Assembly: GCA_004835665.1 (NCBI GenBank)
Contig: RBKR01000008.1
Span: 62,001 to 126,000 of the forward strand
Source: Phoma sp. XZ068
Lineage: Eukaryota > Ascomycota > Dothideomycetes > Pleosporales > Didymellaceae
Reading direction: 5' to 3'
Length of the DNA: 64,000 bases
How positions within the stretch are numbered: position 1 is the stretch's first letter; every line of letters begins with the position of its first letter. The notes under the pieces were generated by a model that had not been told where the DNA came from, ran no database searches, and saw nothing but the letters and a program-made list of their open reading frames with translations. Both the position numbers and the translations under genes were made by a program. Positions 30,167-39,923 of the stretch are shown one piece after another.

Positions 30167-31042
30167 ATGCCGTCAATCGGCCCAACCATGCCCCCCAAGC
30201 GCACTCGCGACGACGACGGCGAGCCCAGCCCAGACAGCGACAAGCGCCGCAGAGTCGCTGGCCCAGCACGCCCGCCCGCCGGTCCCACGCTCCCTCCCAC
30301 GGCCTCACGGTCAACCTCTCCAGACAGCGATGCCGGCCCTGCGCCCCCGCCAGCCTCGAGGCCCGCCCGCGTCATGGCCCCCGCCGCGCCGCCCGCTCCC
30401 CTCGACGAACGCCCGCCCCAGCCCGCAGACTCCGACTCGGACAGCAGCGACGACGACTTTGGCCCCGCCCCGCCCCCAGCAGGCGCCACGTACAGCGATG
30501 CCTACGACAAGCCTGCACCCTCAGCATTCGACACCGACCCGCACTTCGCCGACGCCCCGAAGAAGACCCAGCGCGACGACTGGATGACCATGCCGCCGAC
30601 CCAGGACGACCTCGCCGCCCGCCTGGACCCGACCAAGCAGCGCGCCCGGAAGTTCAACTCCGGCAAGGGTGCCAGCACCGGTGGAGGCATGAGCAGCGCC
30701 TGGACCGAGACCCCCGCGGAGAAGCTAAAGCGGCTCCAAGACGAAGCCCTAGGCATTGTCTCATCCACCACCACCGGTCCCAGCGCAGGTAGTGGCAAAA
30801 GCAAAGACGAAGAACGTCGCGCCCGCCACATGCGCGAGAAGATCGACGCCGCCCGCGGAAAGAGCCTCGTCGAGCAGCACCAGAGCAAGAAAAAGGTCGA
30901 GGAGGATGACCCGAGTAAGCGCGTTTTCGACTACGAGAAGGATATGGCTGTTGTTGGGAACCTGAATCATAAGCAGAAGCGCGAGATGCTGAGTCAGAGC
31001 AAGGGCTTTGGGGATAGGTTCTCGAGCGGGAGTTTTTTGTAG
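30167..31042 (+). CDS. GPALPP-motif / DUF3752 nuclear protein
   Basis: The intronless frame encodes 291 residues. It starts with MPSIGPTMPPKRTRDD and carries further GPALPP-like motifs: GPARPP, GPTLPP, GPAPPP and DFGPAPPP within the first 110 residues. A Ser/Asp acidic tract (SDSDSSDDDFG) follows. The C-terminal DUF3752 region has the conserved DDWMTMPP (about 141-148), RKFNSGKGA, WTETPAEKLKRL, and a charged helix with KSLVEQHQ. The ending is GFGDRFSSGSFL. Relatives are nuclear or spliceosome-linked proteins of poorly known role. Length and domain order suit fungal orthologues. The start is supported by conservation of the first GP(x)xPP motif. Confidence 0.9.
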   Translation: MPSIGPTMPPKRTRDDDGEPSPDSDKRRRVAGPARPPAGPTLPPTASRSTSPDSDAGPAPPPASRPARVMAPAAPPAPLDERPPQPADSDSDSSDDDFGPAPPPAGATYSDAYDKPAPSAFDTDPHFADAPKKTQRDDWMTMPPTQDDLAARLDPTKQRARKFNSGKGASTGGGMSSAWTETPAEKLKRLQDEALGIVSSTTTGPSAGSGKSKDEERRARHMREKIDAARGKSLVEQHQSKKKVEEDDPSKRVFDYEKDMAVVGNLNHKQKREMLSQSKGFGDRFSSGSFL

Positions 31043-33808
31043 GGACTGCACTGCTGGAAGAGTATTGTAGAAATGGGAAGAATGCTGTGCGGTCAAGTGC
31101 TGCGATCGCACTGTTGGAATAGGCGCAGCATCTACCATCTATAATACTCCTCCCGCCGATACAGGAGAAGCATTGCAGCTGGATTCAGCGAGGTATATGT
31201 CTCACAGTGGACATCACGACCGTGACTACAATCTATGCACGAACCTCTGTCGCAAGTACAGGTATTGGTCTACACTACTTGGAACCTACGAACTACAACA
31301 TCTTCTCCAGTCGTAGTGACGACTTCCCCTTTCCTTCCACCCGTGCGTTAGTGGATAGGATAGCAAAACACGTCGTCACGTCACGTCAACTCAACAGATA
31401 GACGTCACACCACGTGGCAATGAGGCTGCTGCCCTTAAGCAACCATGTACAGCCCCAGTCGCCCTCTAGTGGCGGACTTGTGACGGACTACATAAGACGA
31501 TAGTAGAAACCAAGGCCCAGGGCATGGACATGGATAGTTATTATGACAATTCTGTCAAAGTCACGAGTGATATTTTGGATATATGTGTTGTGTTGTGTTG
31601 TGTTGGGTGTGAATGGCATGCATGAGCGCATTCTGGGTAGTCTATACACTGCAAGGGTGACGGGGAGTAAAAAGGAGAAGAAGGAGAAGAAGAAGGAGAA
31701 GAAGAAGAAGAAGAAGTAGAAAAGAGCGAGAAGTAGAATTAAGGTAGAGAATCAATAAGGATGAATAAACAAGTGAGGGAAAGAAAACAGGAACGAAAAT
31801 GAGCGAATAGAGAGAAAGCAATACAAAGAGAGTAGGAACAATGAATAATAATTTACAATCCTCTATTTATTCATTCATCCATTCATTCATCCATCTATGT
31901 ATTCCCACATGCGTCGCATCGCGTATTCTACCCCTTCTACCACCATAACACTGAGGGTGGCATCGAGTAGTATTTATTATACAGTTTTATAGCCTACGTG
32001 ACGTACCAACGTCGAGGAAAAGTAAATGTGCAAATTAAATAAATATAGTGAGGGTGCGTTATTAATAGATTACATAATGTTGCGTTACAAGTAGTCGTGG
32101 TCGTTGTTATAGTAGTCCAGGTATTGTGTACACGCGTCTGCGGATTAGGTAGGAGTTAAATGCAGGAAGGAGAAAGAACAACAGCAAAGGACAGGAAGAG
32201 TGCACGCTAAATCTTTAACAAGCGAAGTTTCATTACATAACGGGCGTGAGGTGGGATAAATCGATCTGGCTGATTGTAGGGTTTGTCGATGTTCGTTTCG
32301 CTTCTTTACCCCGGTACCGTTGAACATAGTATTTTTTTAAATGTTTTAGGAATGTTGGTGGAGGACTTTTAGGTAGGCTACCTAGTTATGTTAGGTTAAC
32401 AGCTAGGTAGGAAATTGTTAGTGTCTATAGCGCAAGGGTTCCTAGTAGGTATGTACTATGTTATCTATATATTACTACGCGACTTTATCTGCTTAAACAT
32501 AGCTGCAACGTAGGAGTAGTCTATAATATAGCGCCTATAACAGAGCTAAACACACATCGTAAAGAGCAGTAGAGGAAAAGAGAAGGGCTTATGCATTAAA
32601 TACTGGTAGGTTCGAGAATAGTATACTGCCGGCTGAACAATAGCCATTTACTATATCTACAGAGGGATATATTATAGGTATATAAGTAGAATACATACTT
32701 TTATATTATATCCTTGTTTTGCGTAGATTTAGTGTGTAGGATGTGTACTTTAGACTATAGGGATACTAGTTTTTTTTTTGTGTAGTATCAATTTAGACTT
32801 GATACTCCATTACGAGGGAAGACTATTAGCCTCTACTAGTATATTAATTTGTACTAGTTCTTTCTTGATTACAGCGCTATAATTCTATTGGCCTACATCA
32901 AGTAATATTATACTATTATAATTGAACACGGTATATAGTTTTATCAATAACCCCAGGGCACAAGGTACAGTTTAGTGTTTAGTATAATAATAGTGTGAAT
33001 GCATCGGTGTATTGCGTAGGTCAGTTTAGTGTCTTGCAGCGCTGCAATCTTTAGTAACACCGGCACAGAGAGATTGCTTTGGGTAATAAACACGTGCACT
33101 GGATGGGGTAGTCGATAGATACATGGGCGAACATGGCTTCTGCCGAAAGTTGGAGACTGGTATAAGGGCTTTCTCTCTTGATGGAGGACGTCTATGGTTT
33201 GATTATGCTGAGTATTGTTAGATTCCCAGCATGATGGGTAGGCCCTCTAGTCGAAAGGAAAGTGCGGGATATAGTAGATAGGCTATTGACTCAAACTTCC
33301 TACAGCGGCATATCTCCTGTGCTTTAGCGGGATCATATCATCTGGCGGCGTCTAGTTACCATGAGAAATGAGTATAGCTATTGTCCTTGGAACGGTACAT
33401 TAGCTCATGTCATGAGAGCCACGTGGTAATGATAGCCGTAACCGTAAAGACTAGGAGCCGTGGCGTCCTAGAAGCAAATTCACAACTTCCGTGTCGAAAT
33501 TTCAGGAGCGGGATGCCGTCCAGGGATGTTGGATTAGTCTCGATTGGTGGATCCGGGCTCCAAGTGCAATTGTCTCACTCGCAAAGCCATTGTCTACCGC
33601 TGATTGGAAACGATAGTTTGTCGGCATGCCAATATGTAGCAGGCTCTCTGCAGCTTCCTTGCGAACGATTAAAGATTCCACAGATTGACCCCGACGGATC
33701 GTCACTGGATTATTGGTTTTGCGGTTTATTATCATTCAATGTATGTACAAACCCACACTGCTTAGGTGACTAGGTACTATTCCTCAAGACATGGTCAAAC
33801 CCAACAAA
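31043..33808. other. Gene-empty region with microsatellites and an AT-rich island
   Basis: 2.8 kb with no credible gene. It contains a TGTGT repeat at about 31584-31605, a purine trinucleotide tract at 31670-31717, an ATTC-type tetranucleotide stretch at about 31864-31896, and a strongly AT-rich, TA-step-rich block at about 31970-33000. A 130-codon plus-strand frame at 33381-33773 has no family resemblance. The composition resembles the island at 23.1-24.6 kb, so the VPS8/GPALPP block is flanked on both sides by AT-rich deserts. Confidence 0.5.
31670..31717. repeat. GAA/GGA microsatellite
   Basis: A pure purine run of AAG/GAG/GAA trinucleotides, about 48 bp long, similar in unit and interruption pattern to the tract at 24753-24826. 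Confidence 0.8.
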
Positions 33809-35187
33809 TCAAACTTCTCTAATCTTGAAATCAAACATCTGATTCGACTCCACAGAGTTCCGCTCCCGCATCTTATCCGCCGTGTCTGTCCCCGCAACCG
33901 GAACCTTATACTCGAACCTCTTCCCCTCCGCCGGCGTCCGCCCATCAGGCAACGCATGCGGGAAGGGGAGATACTCAGGCAACAGCCCCAGCTGCCGTAG
34001 CACAGACCCCTGATCCCACCCGATGTGCTCGTGGTACAGGCGGTCACCGCGGATATTAACGACAGCTGTGAAGGGGACTTCGACTTTGCGGTTTGTGGGG
34101 GGAATGCCAGGGACCCTAAAATCGTTAGCAAGTACGCGATTGGGAAAGGGGAGGGAACGCACAGCCAGTCTAGTTCGCGGTCGTGCGTGAAGCAGAAAAT
34201 AAACTCGTCAATCACACGGTCGATTGCAATGGAGCGACTGACAAGGTCCAGCGCTGTGTCAGCAGAGTTATTGAAGATGAAGTTGTGTCGGTAGAAATTC
34301 GTTAACGGGCCGCGACCCACGCCGCCTGTGAGCTACAAACATGTTAGTACTAAGCATAGGTCTGCTCGGATATGTACTTACGGTGGGCACGTGATTTACG
34401 TACGGTTCCTGTACCATCGTACTCATCGTGTGCTCGACTGACCGGTCTGCGAATTCGTAGTAGCAGTGCTCGTCCCAGATAACCTCGAGATCAAAGTACG
34501 GGCCGTCCATGCGGGGCTTGAGATGTGTGAGGGATCGGGTGTGGGAAAGTGCTTCTGTGGTGTAGTGGAATGAATTGTGGAAAGGAGTTGCGAATTTGTA
34601 GGACTTAACGCCTGGGTAGTGGTACTCGGTCAGGTCGCTTGATCTTTTCGGATCATCACTTCTCTTGCCTGCTAGATGGTGTAAGGTCGGCACGTTAGAC
34701 GCTGAAATGGCCACTTTGTCCGAGGCATCCGCGTAGATTACGGTGGCCTTGATGCTGGGGATATCATTGACCGCGTTTGCGGCCAGGTTCCAGGACGCTG
34801 TTTCGTAGGCTGGAGGAATAGGTTAAGTCATGTATTTGGTAAAGACCTCGACGTGCACTCACCGACAACTCCGATCTTATCCTTAGGTTCACATTTTGGA
34901 TGGGCTCTCAGAGCCTCAATACTTCGAGCCAATGTGTGGGATGCATTGCTTTCAAGTGCCTGCCGCTGGATTTCAACGACTGTGTAGCCCTCCTCGGCCC
35001 ATTTGATAAGATGTGATGGAACGCCTTCTACTATCTTCGTGGAATCCTCGTTGTCTGCAACAAGAAGAATCAGGGGAGGCCCAGTGCCTCTCCGCACAAG
35101 TGGTGATAGTATTGACACGCCTGCATCGAGTTGGTGAAGCTCCACAGCAGGAAGTGGTGGTGGTGGTTTTGTGATGTCTTGGAACAT
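33809..35187 (-). CDS. Hydrolase-like N-terminal domain fused to SnoaL/NTF2-like domain
   Basis: Four exons (35187-34863, 34809-34382, 34332-34163, 34115-33809) with introns of 53, 49 and 47 bp join in phase to 409 residues. The N-terminal half (about 1-170) resembles dienelactone-hydrolase/carboxymethylenebutenolidase-type proteins (GTGPPLILLVADNED...EGYTVVEIQ). The nucleophile elbow expected as GxCxGG is not seen; the corresponding region reads KIGVVAYETA. The C-terminal half (about 220-360) is SnoaL/NTF2-like: PYVNHVPT, LTNFYRHNFIF, IDEFIFCFTHD, VPFTAVVNIRGDRLYHEHIGWDQG. In relatives this fold binds small ring compounds. It shares a 722-bp divergent promoter with the SDR, consistent with a role in the neighbouring catabolic set. 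The reaction is unknown. Confidence 0.75.
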
Positions 35188-35909
35188 GTTGAACTACGTG
35201 GTGCAATCTGTCTGATGTCGATGAGACCAAAAAGAAAGTTGTGTGAGGATCTCAAGAGCTGTAATCAAGACAAAATGGAATCAGATGTTTGCACTGGTCC
35301 CGAACCACTGCTGGAACGTATATACGTCGCTGCGATGCCGCCAGCATCCATGATCAACGCTCATGGACTGCTTCCACATCCGCCGCCGGCGCATGCGAGC
35401 GCTAGGTCCAATGGTGGAAACCACTCCACCGACGGCTTTGGTTAGTGCATCCAAGCGGCTCCGGTCGAATCGTCGAGTGCAACTATCGCGGACTGACTCC
35501 GGTGAAATGGCGGCTGGCGCACCTCGACGATGTCGGAAAACACGATATGGGTCATGCATTTCCCGCTCGCCTCGTCAGCACTGTAGATCAAGTGCGGCAA
35601 GTGAAGCACGTGATATGTACGGAATGTGTCAATCCATATTATCGCGGAATTCTGTGATCGACAAACATGACAAGTGTTAGCTTTGCCTGTGGGCGGTAGA
35701 CATTTGAGATTGCTCACAAAGGGGCGTTGCCGACGCTAGCACCAAGTTCGGTCTTGTCAGCTGGCTGGATTCGAGGCTCAGAAACCAGCACGACTTTCGA
35801 GAACAGCTTTTCAAAATCCTCATCCCGTCCTGCCACTGTATTCGTCCCAACCAACTCAACCTTGGTGCCCATCTTTCCCCTCCAGCAATAATTTTCTACT
35901 TGTGTCAAC
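35188..35909. promoter_or_regulatory. Bidirectional promoter, SnoaL-fusion / SDR genes
   Basis: 722 bp between divergent start codons. It contains a CCG-N9-CGG everted pair at 35499-35513, with several further CGG/CCG triplets nearby. Spaced CGG triplets are the usual targets of Zn2Cys6 regulators, and one is encoded 5 kb away. Antisense frames inside this stretch (35872-35718 and 35717-35442) have some protein-like character but could not be spliced in phase. Confidence 0.4.
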
Positions 35910-36791
35910 ATGGCGGACAAGCTCGATTCAGTACGACCAATGTTCGAGCTGAAGGGTCGGAACTACCTTATTACGGGTGGTGCACAAGGGATTGGCTTTG
36001 CCGCTACAAGAGCTATTTGCGAGATGGGAGGCAATGTTGCAGTCCTGGACATCCAAGAGCGCCCGGCGGCCGAATTTAACCAGCTGGCCTCGACATTTGG
36101 TGTCAAAGTCTCATACTATCAGACCGACCTGACCCAGCAAGAAAGCCTTAACTCAGGGTTCGCAAAAGCTCTGGAATTCCTTGGAACAATCGATGGTTGT
36201 GTGCCAGCGGCGGGTATCGCTATCGATAAGCCTTTTGTAGATCAGACTTGGGAGGAGTTTACTCGCATCCAGGATATTAATGTAAGTCGTAGATGTACAC
36301 AGAACCGCGGTTCGGCCAGTTCAACTAATAATGACCAGGTTCGTGGCGTGTTCTTCATCGTCCAGCTCGTGACCAAGCAGATCATCAAGCAAAATACTCC
36401 TGGCAGCATTGTCCTCATTGCTTCGCAGTCATCTCACATTGGCCTTCCGGGGTACAGGATGGCAGCATACAATGCCTCCAAGGGTGGAATCCTTATGCTT
36501 TCAAAAGCCCTTGCTGTGGAGCTGGCAAAGCACAACATTCGGGTCAACACCATCTCGCCCGGCTTTGTTGACTCTCAGATGACCCGCGATGTGCGTGCTT
36601 CGAAGAGCAAGCGAGAAGGGGATCAGATGTGGCTGGCACCTCCGTTGCAGAGATTAAGCACGCAAAACGATCTCACTCCTGCAATTGTGTACCTGCTTAG
36701 CGATGCTGCGAGGCATACAACGGCTGCCGACATTCAGATCACTGGAGGCCTGCACGCTGGTACCATCGATGGTGTTATTAGTCCTCCTTGA
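35910..36791 (+). CDS. Short-chain dehydrogenase/reductase (SDR)
   Basis: Exons 35910-36281 and 36339-36791 flank a 57-bp intron (GTAAGT to GACCAG), which is in frame without a stop, so the unspliced frame is deceptively open. Splicing gives 274 residues. The cofactor motif TGGAQGIG spans residues 23-30 and the catalytic YNASK has Tyr 168 and Lys 172. The serine lies in IASQSS, and the C-terminal RVNTISPGFV loop is classical. The protein resembles gluconate/sorbitol-type or polyol SDRs; the substrate is unknown. It is divergent from the SnoaL fusion and upstream of the flavin monooxygenase on the same strand, fitting the catabolic cluster. Confidence 0.92.
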   Translation: MADKLDSVRPMFELKGRNYLITGGAQGIGFAATRAICEMGGNVAVLDIQERPAAEFNQLASTFGVKVSYYQTDLTQQESLNSGFAKALEFLGTIDGCVPAAGIAIDKPFVDQTWEEFTRIQDINVSRRCTQNRGSASSTNNDQVRGVFFIVQLVTKQIIKQNTPGSIVLIASQSSHIGLPGYRMAAYNASKGGILMLSKALAVELAKHNIRVNTISPGFVDSQMTRDVRASKSKREGDQMWLAPPLQRLSTQNDLTPAIVYLLSDAARHTTAADIQITGGLHAGTIDGVISPP

Positions 36792-37781
36792 GCCATTGCC
36801 ATAGCACATTCGATAATTCACGACATTCAAGTTACCGCACGATTTTCTAAGTACGTAGTTCTCAAAGTAGAGATCCCAATTACAGGGTGTCCAAAACTGG
36901 CTTTAAACTTTACTTGGAAGTTTCAATCGTGATTGAAGGAGCAACCCTTTCAGAGGGGGTACCTACGTGACACTGCCACAGTTGTCACGTTGCTCCCCCT
37001 GTACCCAGTTTGATGACTTCGTGCAATATATCACCGTTGATCTCACAACTTTGCGGTCGATCTAGGGTGGTGCGGGAAGGTTCGATACCTTTCTCGGCTT
37101 GGGAACAATCTCCAGCCTCAGAGATGGTATCGGGACTGAACAAACCACCGATTTCGCGGAGCGCACGGTCTTTCAACTTGCGGCGCCGTCTCCCATTGGC
37201 TGCATGAGTACCTCGCATCCTTTCACATGGCTGGCAGCTAGCGGCAAGAATCAGCCGCTTGGGGCAAGACGAGGTCTTTTTGAGGGGTAAACGCCCAAAT
37301 TGCTCGGGGGGCCGATTGTCGGTCTAGTTGAAAGTCCGGAGGGGGCTCCGCATCCCTGACTCGACAAGCTGCTTTCTTATCCGACATAAGTCATTTACCA
37401 TCCAAAGTGTCCTTGACACTGTTCACTTTTGGAAAGCCAGTCGGAAACTGTCCGAATACTACTTGTTATCTAGCCGACGCGCACTCTGGTACACCATCCG
37501 ACACCAGATAAGACCCGCTGTGCTACTGCACCCCAGGTTATGTGTTACTAGTCACGGTATCAGTAAATGCTAATTGGCCAAACGGTTCGGGTATCCCCAA
37601 CGATCAATTGGGGTGATAGGGGTGCTAGACAGCGCTAGGCGTCTCCGCTATTTTATGTGCCCTTGGTCTGCATCTTGGATCACATCCATTCAATTCTCAC
37701 AGACAACAGTCTCCGTCATCACTTGTAACAAACAACCTAGCTCAGTTTTCTCTTAACGGCCTTCAATTTGGGCTACTTGAA
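36792..37781. other. Intergenic / monooxygenase promoter
   Basis: About 1 kb between SDR and flavin monooxygenase, both on the plus strand. CGG-type sites occur: an inverted CGG-N8-CCG at 37337-37350 (CGGAG and CTCCG arms) and CCG-N5-CGG at 37312-37322. No gene was found. Confidence 0.4.
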
Positions 37782-39601
37782 ATGCATAAGATAACGCCGG
37801 AGTCGTATGACCTTGTGGTCGTGGGTTCAGGTAAGTCAGCTGAAGTTGCCAGACACACGACCGTTAACGCCGGTCAATGTTCGTTGTACTAACGTGTAAA
37901 CTCAGGATGGTTCGGCCTTGGGGCTGCTCGAGCTTATATCGAATCCCACCCAGACCAGAAGATTGCTGTTTTAGAATCAAACAGTACAGTTGGCGGCACA
38001 TGGTCTGAAGCACGATTGTACCCGGGCCTCAAGTCAAATAATATGCTTGGGAGCTATGAGTTTCCTGACTTTCCCATGAAAGAGCAAACATACGGTGTTC
38101 AGCCTATGGGCCATATTCCTGGCGCTGTACTTCACCGCTACCTGACCGACTTCGCAAAGCACTACGGCATCTATGAGCGATTACAGTTCAACTCAACCGT
38201 CAGCGTTGTGGAATCCACGGCACAGGGATGGAGTCTCACAGTGACTGGTGTGGATGGCGAAAGGCAAATTGACACAGCAAAACTCATACTCGCCACCGGG
38301 TTGACATCAACACCAAACATGCCATATTATAGCGGCTCTGAAAAGTTCGATAGGCCACTTTTCCACGCCAAGGACTTTTGCAGGCGCGCGGATGAATTGA
38401 AAGGTGCCAAAAATGTGGTGGTCGTTGGCGGTGCGAAGTCAGCCTATGACGTTGTCTATGCCATGGTCGAGAGCGGTGCTACGGTTGACCTCGTCATTAG
38501 ACCGGATAGCAATGGCCCAGTCTGGATTGCACCACGGAAAGTCACTCCGCTCAAGCACCGAATTGACACAATACTCAACGTCAGAGCGTTATCGTGGTTT
38601 AGTCCCTGCCCATGGGGCCATGAGGATGGATATGGATCCGTGCGCCGGTTCTTAGAGCAGACTTCCATTGGACGTGCGCTTGTCAAAGGATTCTGGAGTC
38701 GTAAGTGTCATTTTGAAAAGAAGGCAAACACTGCATACTAATGGAATTTACAGTCATGGGTAACGATGTTCTGCAGCAGAATCAATATGACAATCATCCC
38801 GAACTCCAAAAGCTGAAGCCATGGCACTCCGTGTTCTGGATCGGGAGTGGGCTGAGTATTCTCAATTACAGCACCAACTTCTTCGACATGATCCGGGATG
38901 GCAAAGTGAAGGTACATATCGAAAACATTGAAAGCCTTGGTCCCGGCGAAGTCTTCCTGGCAAACGGCGACACCTTAAAAGCGGATGCCGTGATTTGCTC
39001 GACTGGCTGGAAAAAGGAGTCGACCATTCGTTTTTCTGGCCTGGACAAGACTGGCCTGGGTCTGCCTATCGATGCGAATGAGCAAGCGAACCTAAGCCTT
39101 GAGTATGATTCAAAGGTCTTGAAAGAGTTCCCTATCTTGAAGGATCAGCCCAACTTGCGGTCGACACCCAAAAAGGCAGCCGAACCTCTCCGTTACTACC
39201 GTTTCATGGTCCCATCAACGATGGTATCAAACCGCAACTTTGCTTTTGCAGGCATGATTTCCTCCGTAAGCACTGCCATGTGTGCCAGCATGCAGGGCCT
39301 CTGGATCACGGCTTTCTTTGACGGTAAACTCGAGCGAGAAGCCAAGTCACAAGATGAACTTACAAAAGAAATCATGTCGCACACCCAATGGGGTAAATGG
39401 CGCTATCCTTGCGGCTATGGAGCAAGTCTGCCCGACTTCGTCTTCGAGGGTCTTCCTTATGTCGACATGCTGCTCAAGGACGTTGGTATTGAGAATAAGC
39501 GGAAGTCCTCCTTTTTCCAGGAGATCACTTCACCGTACACTCCTGTGGACTACAATGGTGTGCTGCAGGAGTATAAGGAGAAGCATAAGGGTGGGAAATG
39601 A
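37782..39601 (+). CDS. Flavin-containing monooxygenase-like oxidoreductase
   Basis: Three exons (37782-37830, 37906-38700, 38754-39601) with introns of 75 and 53 bp join in phase to 563 residues. The first exon is only 49 bp, and the FAD motif VVVGSGWFGLGAAR is assembled across the first intron, which confirms the join. A GGTWSEARLYPGL segment follows, then a second dinucleotide motif VVVVGGAKSAYD (about 210-221). The C-terminal part includes DAVICSTGWKKES, typical of FMO/BVMO relatives. It should insert or add oxygen to a small molecule using FAD and NADPH. No signal peptide. The neighbours suggest it serves the same pathway as the SDR. The second Rossmann Gly pattern is slightly atypical. 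Confidence 0.88.
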
Positions 39602-39923
39602 TAGTGCGCACGTGTGAAACAAAGTATCCGTCGGAAGTTCATGGATTATGCAGACAGCCAATAAGCATCGTATCCTTTTTAAATCTAGTCCTATCTAATT
39701 TGTCTTACTGTGGATAATCACGGATGATTATTAGTGTATTCTAGCCGGACTTGTGCCCCAGTCTAATCTACACTTAACAAATCCTTTAAGTGATCAACGT
39801 AAGGCTCACGTGCAGTCACTCGCTCACCCTGGGTTTTGCAATGTCCTTGAATATATACTAATGTTGTTTATATCTTATTGAGGACTGTCGCCTCTATAGC
39901 TCTCTAATATGGGTTGTCTGATA
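39602..39923. other. Convergent 3' intergenic gap
   Basis: 322 bp between the convergent stop codons of the flavin monooxygenase and the Zn2Cys6 regulator. It should hold both 3' UTRs. No other feature was seen. Confidence 0.5.

Noticed and set aside
29356..30792. A 478-codon plus-strand frame opposite VPS8 and across the GPALPP gene
   Set aside because: It is antisense or out of frame to two secure genes and has low-complexity Arg/Ser/Ala/Pro content caused by GC-rich codons.
33381..33773. 130-codon plus-strand frame in the gene-empty region
   Set aside because: No recognisable domain, no good start context, and the surrounding sequence is non-coding in character.
37079..37089. GGTTCGATACC resembling a tRNA B box
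   Set aside because: No A box at the expected distance and the flanks do not fold into a cloverleaf.
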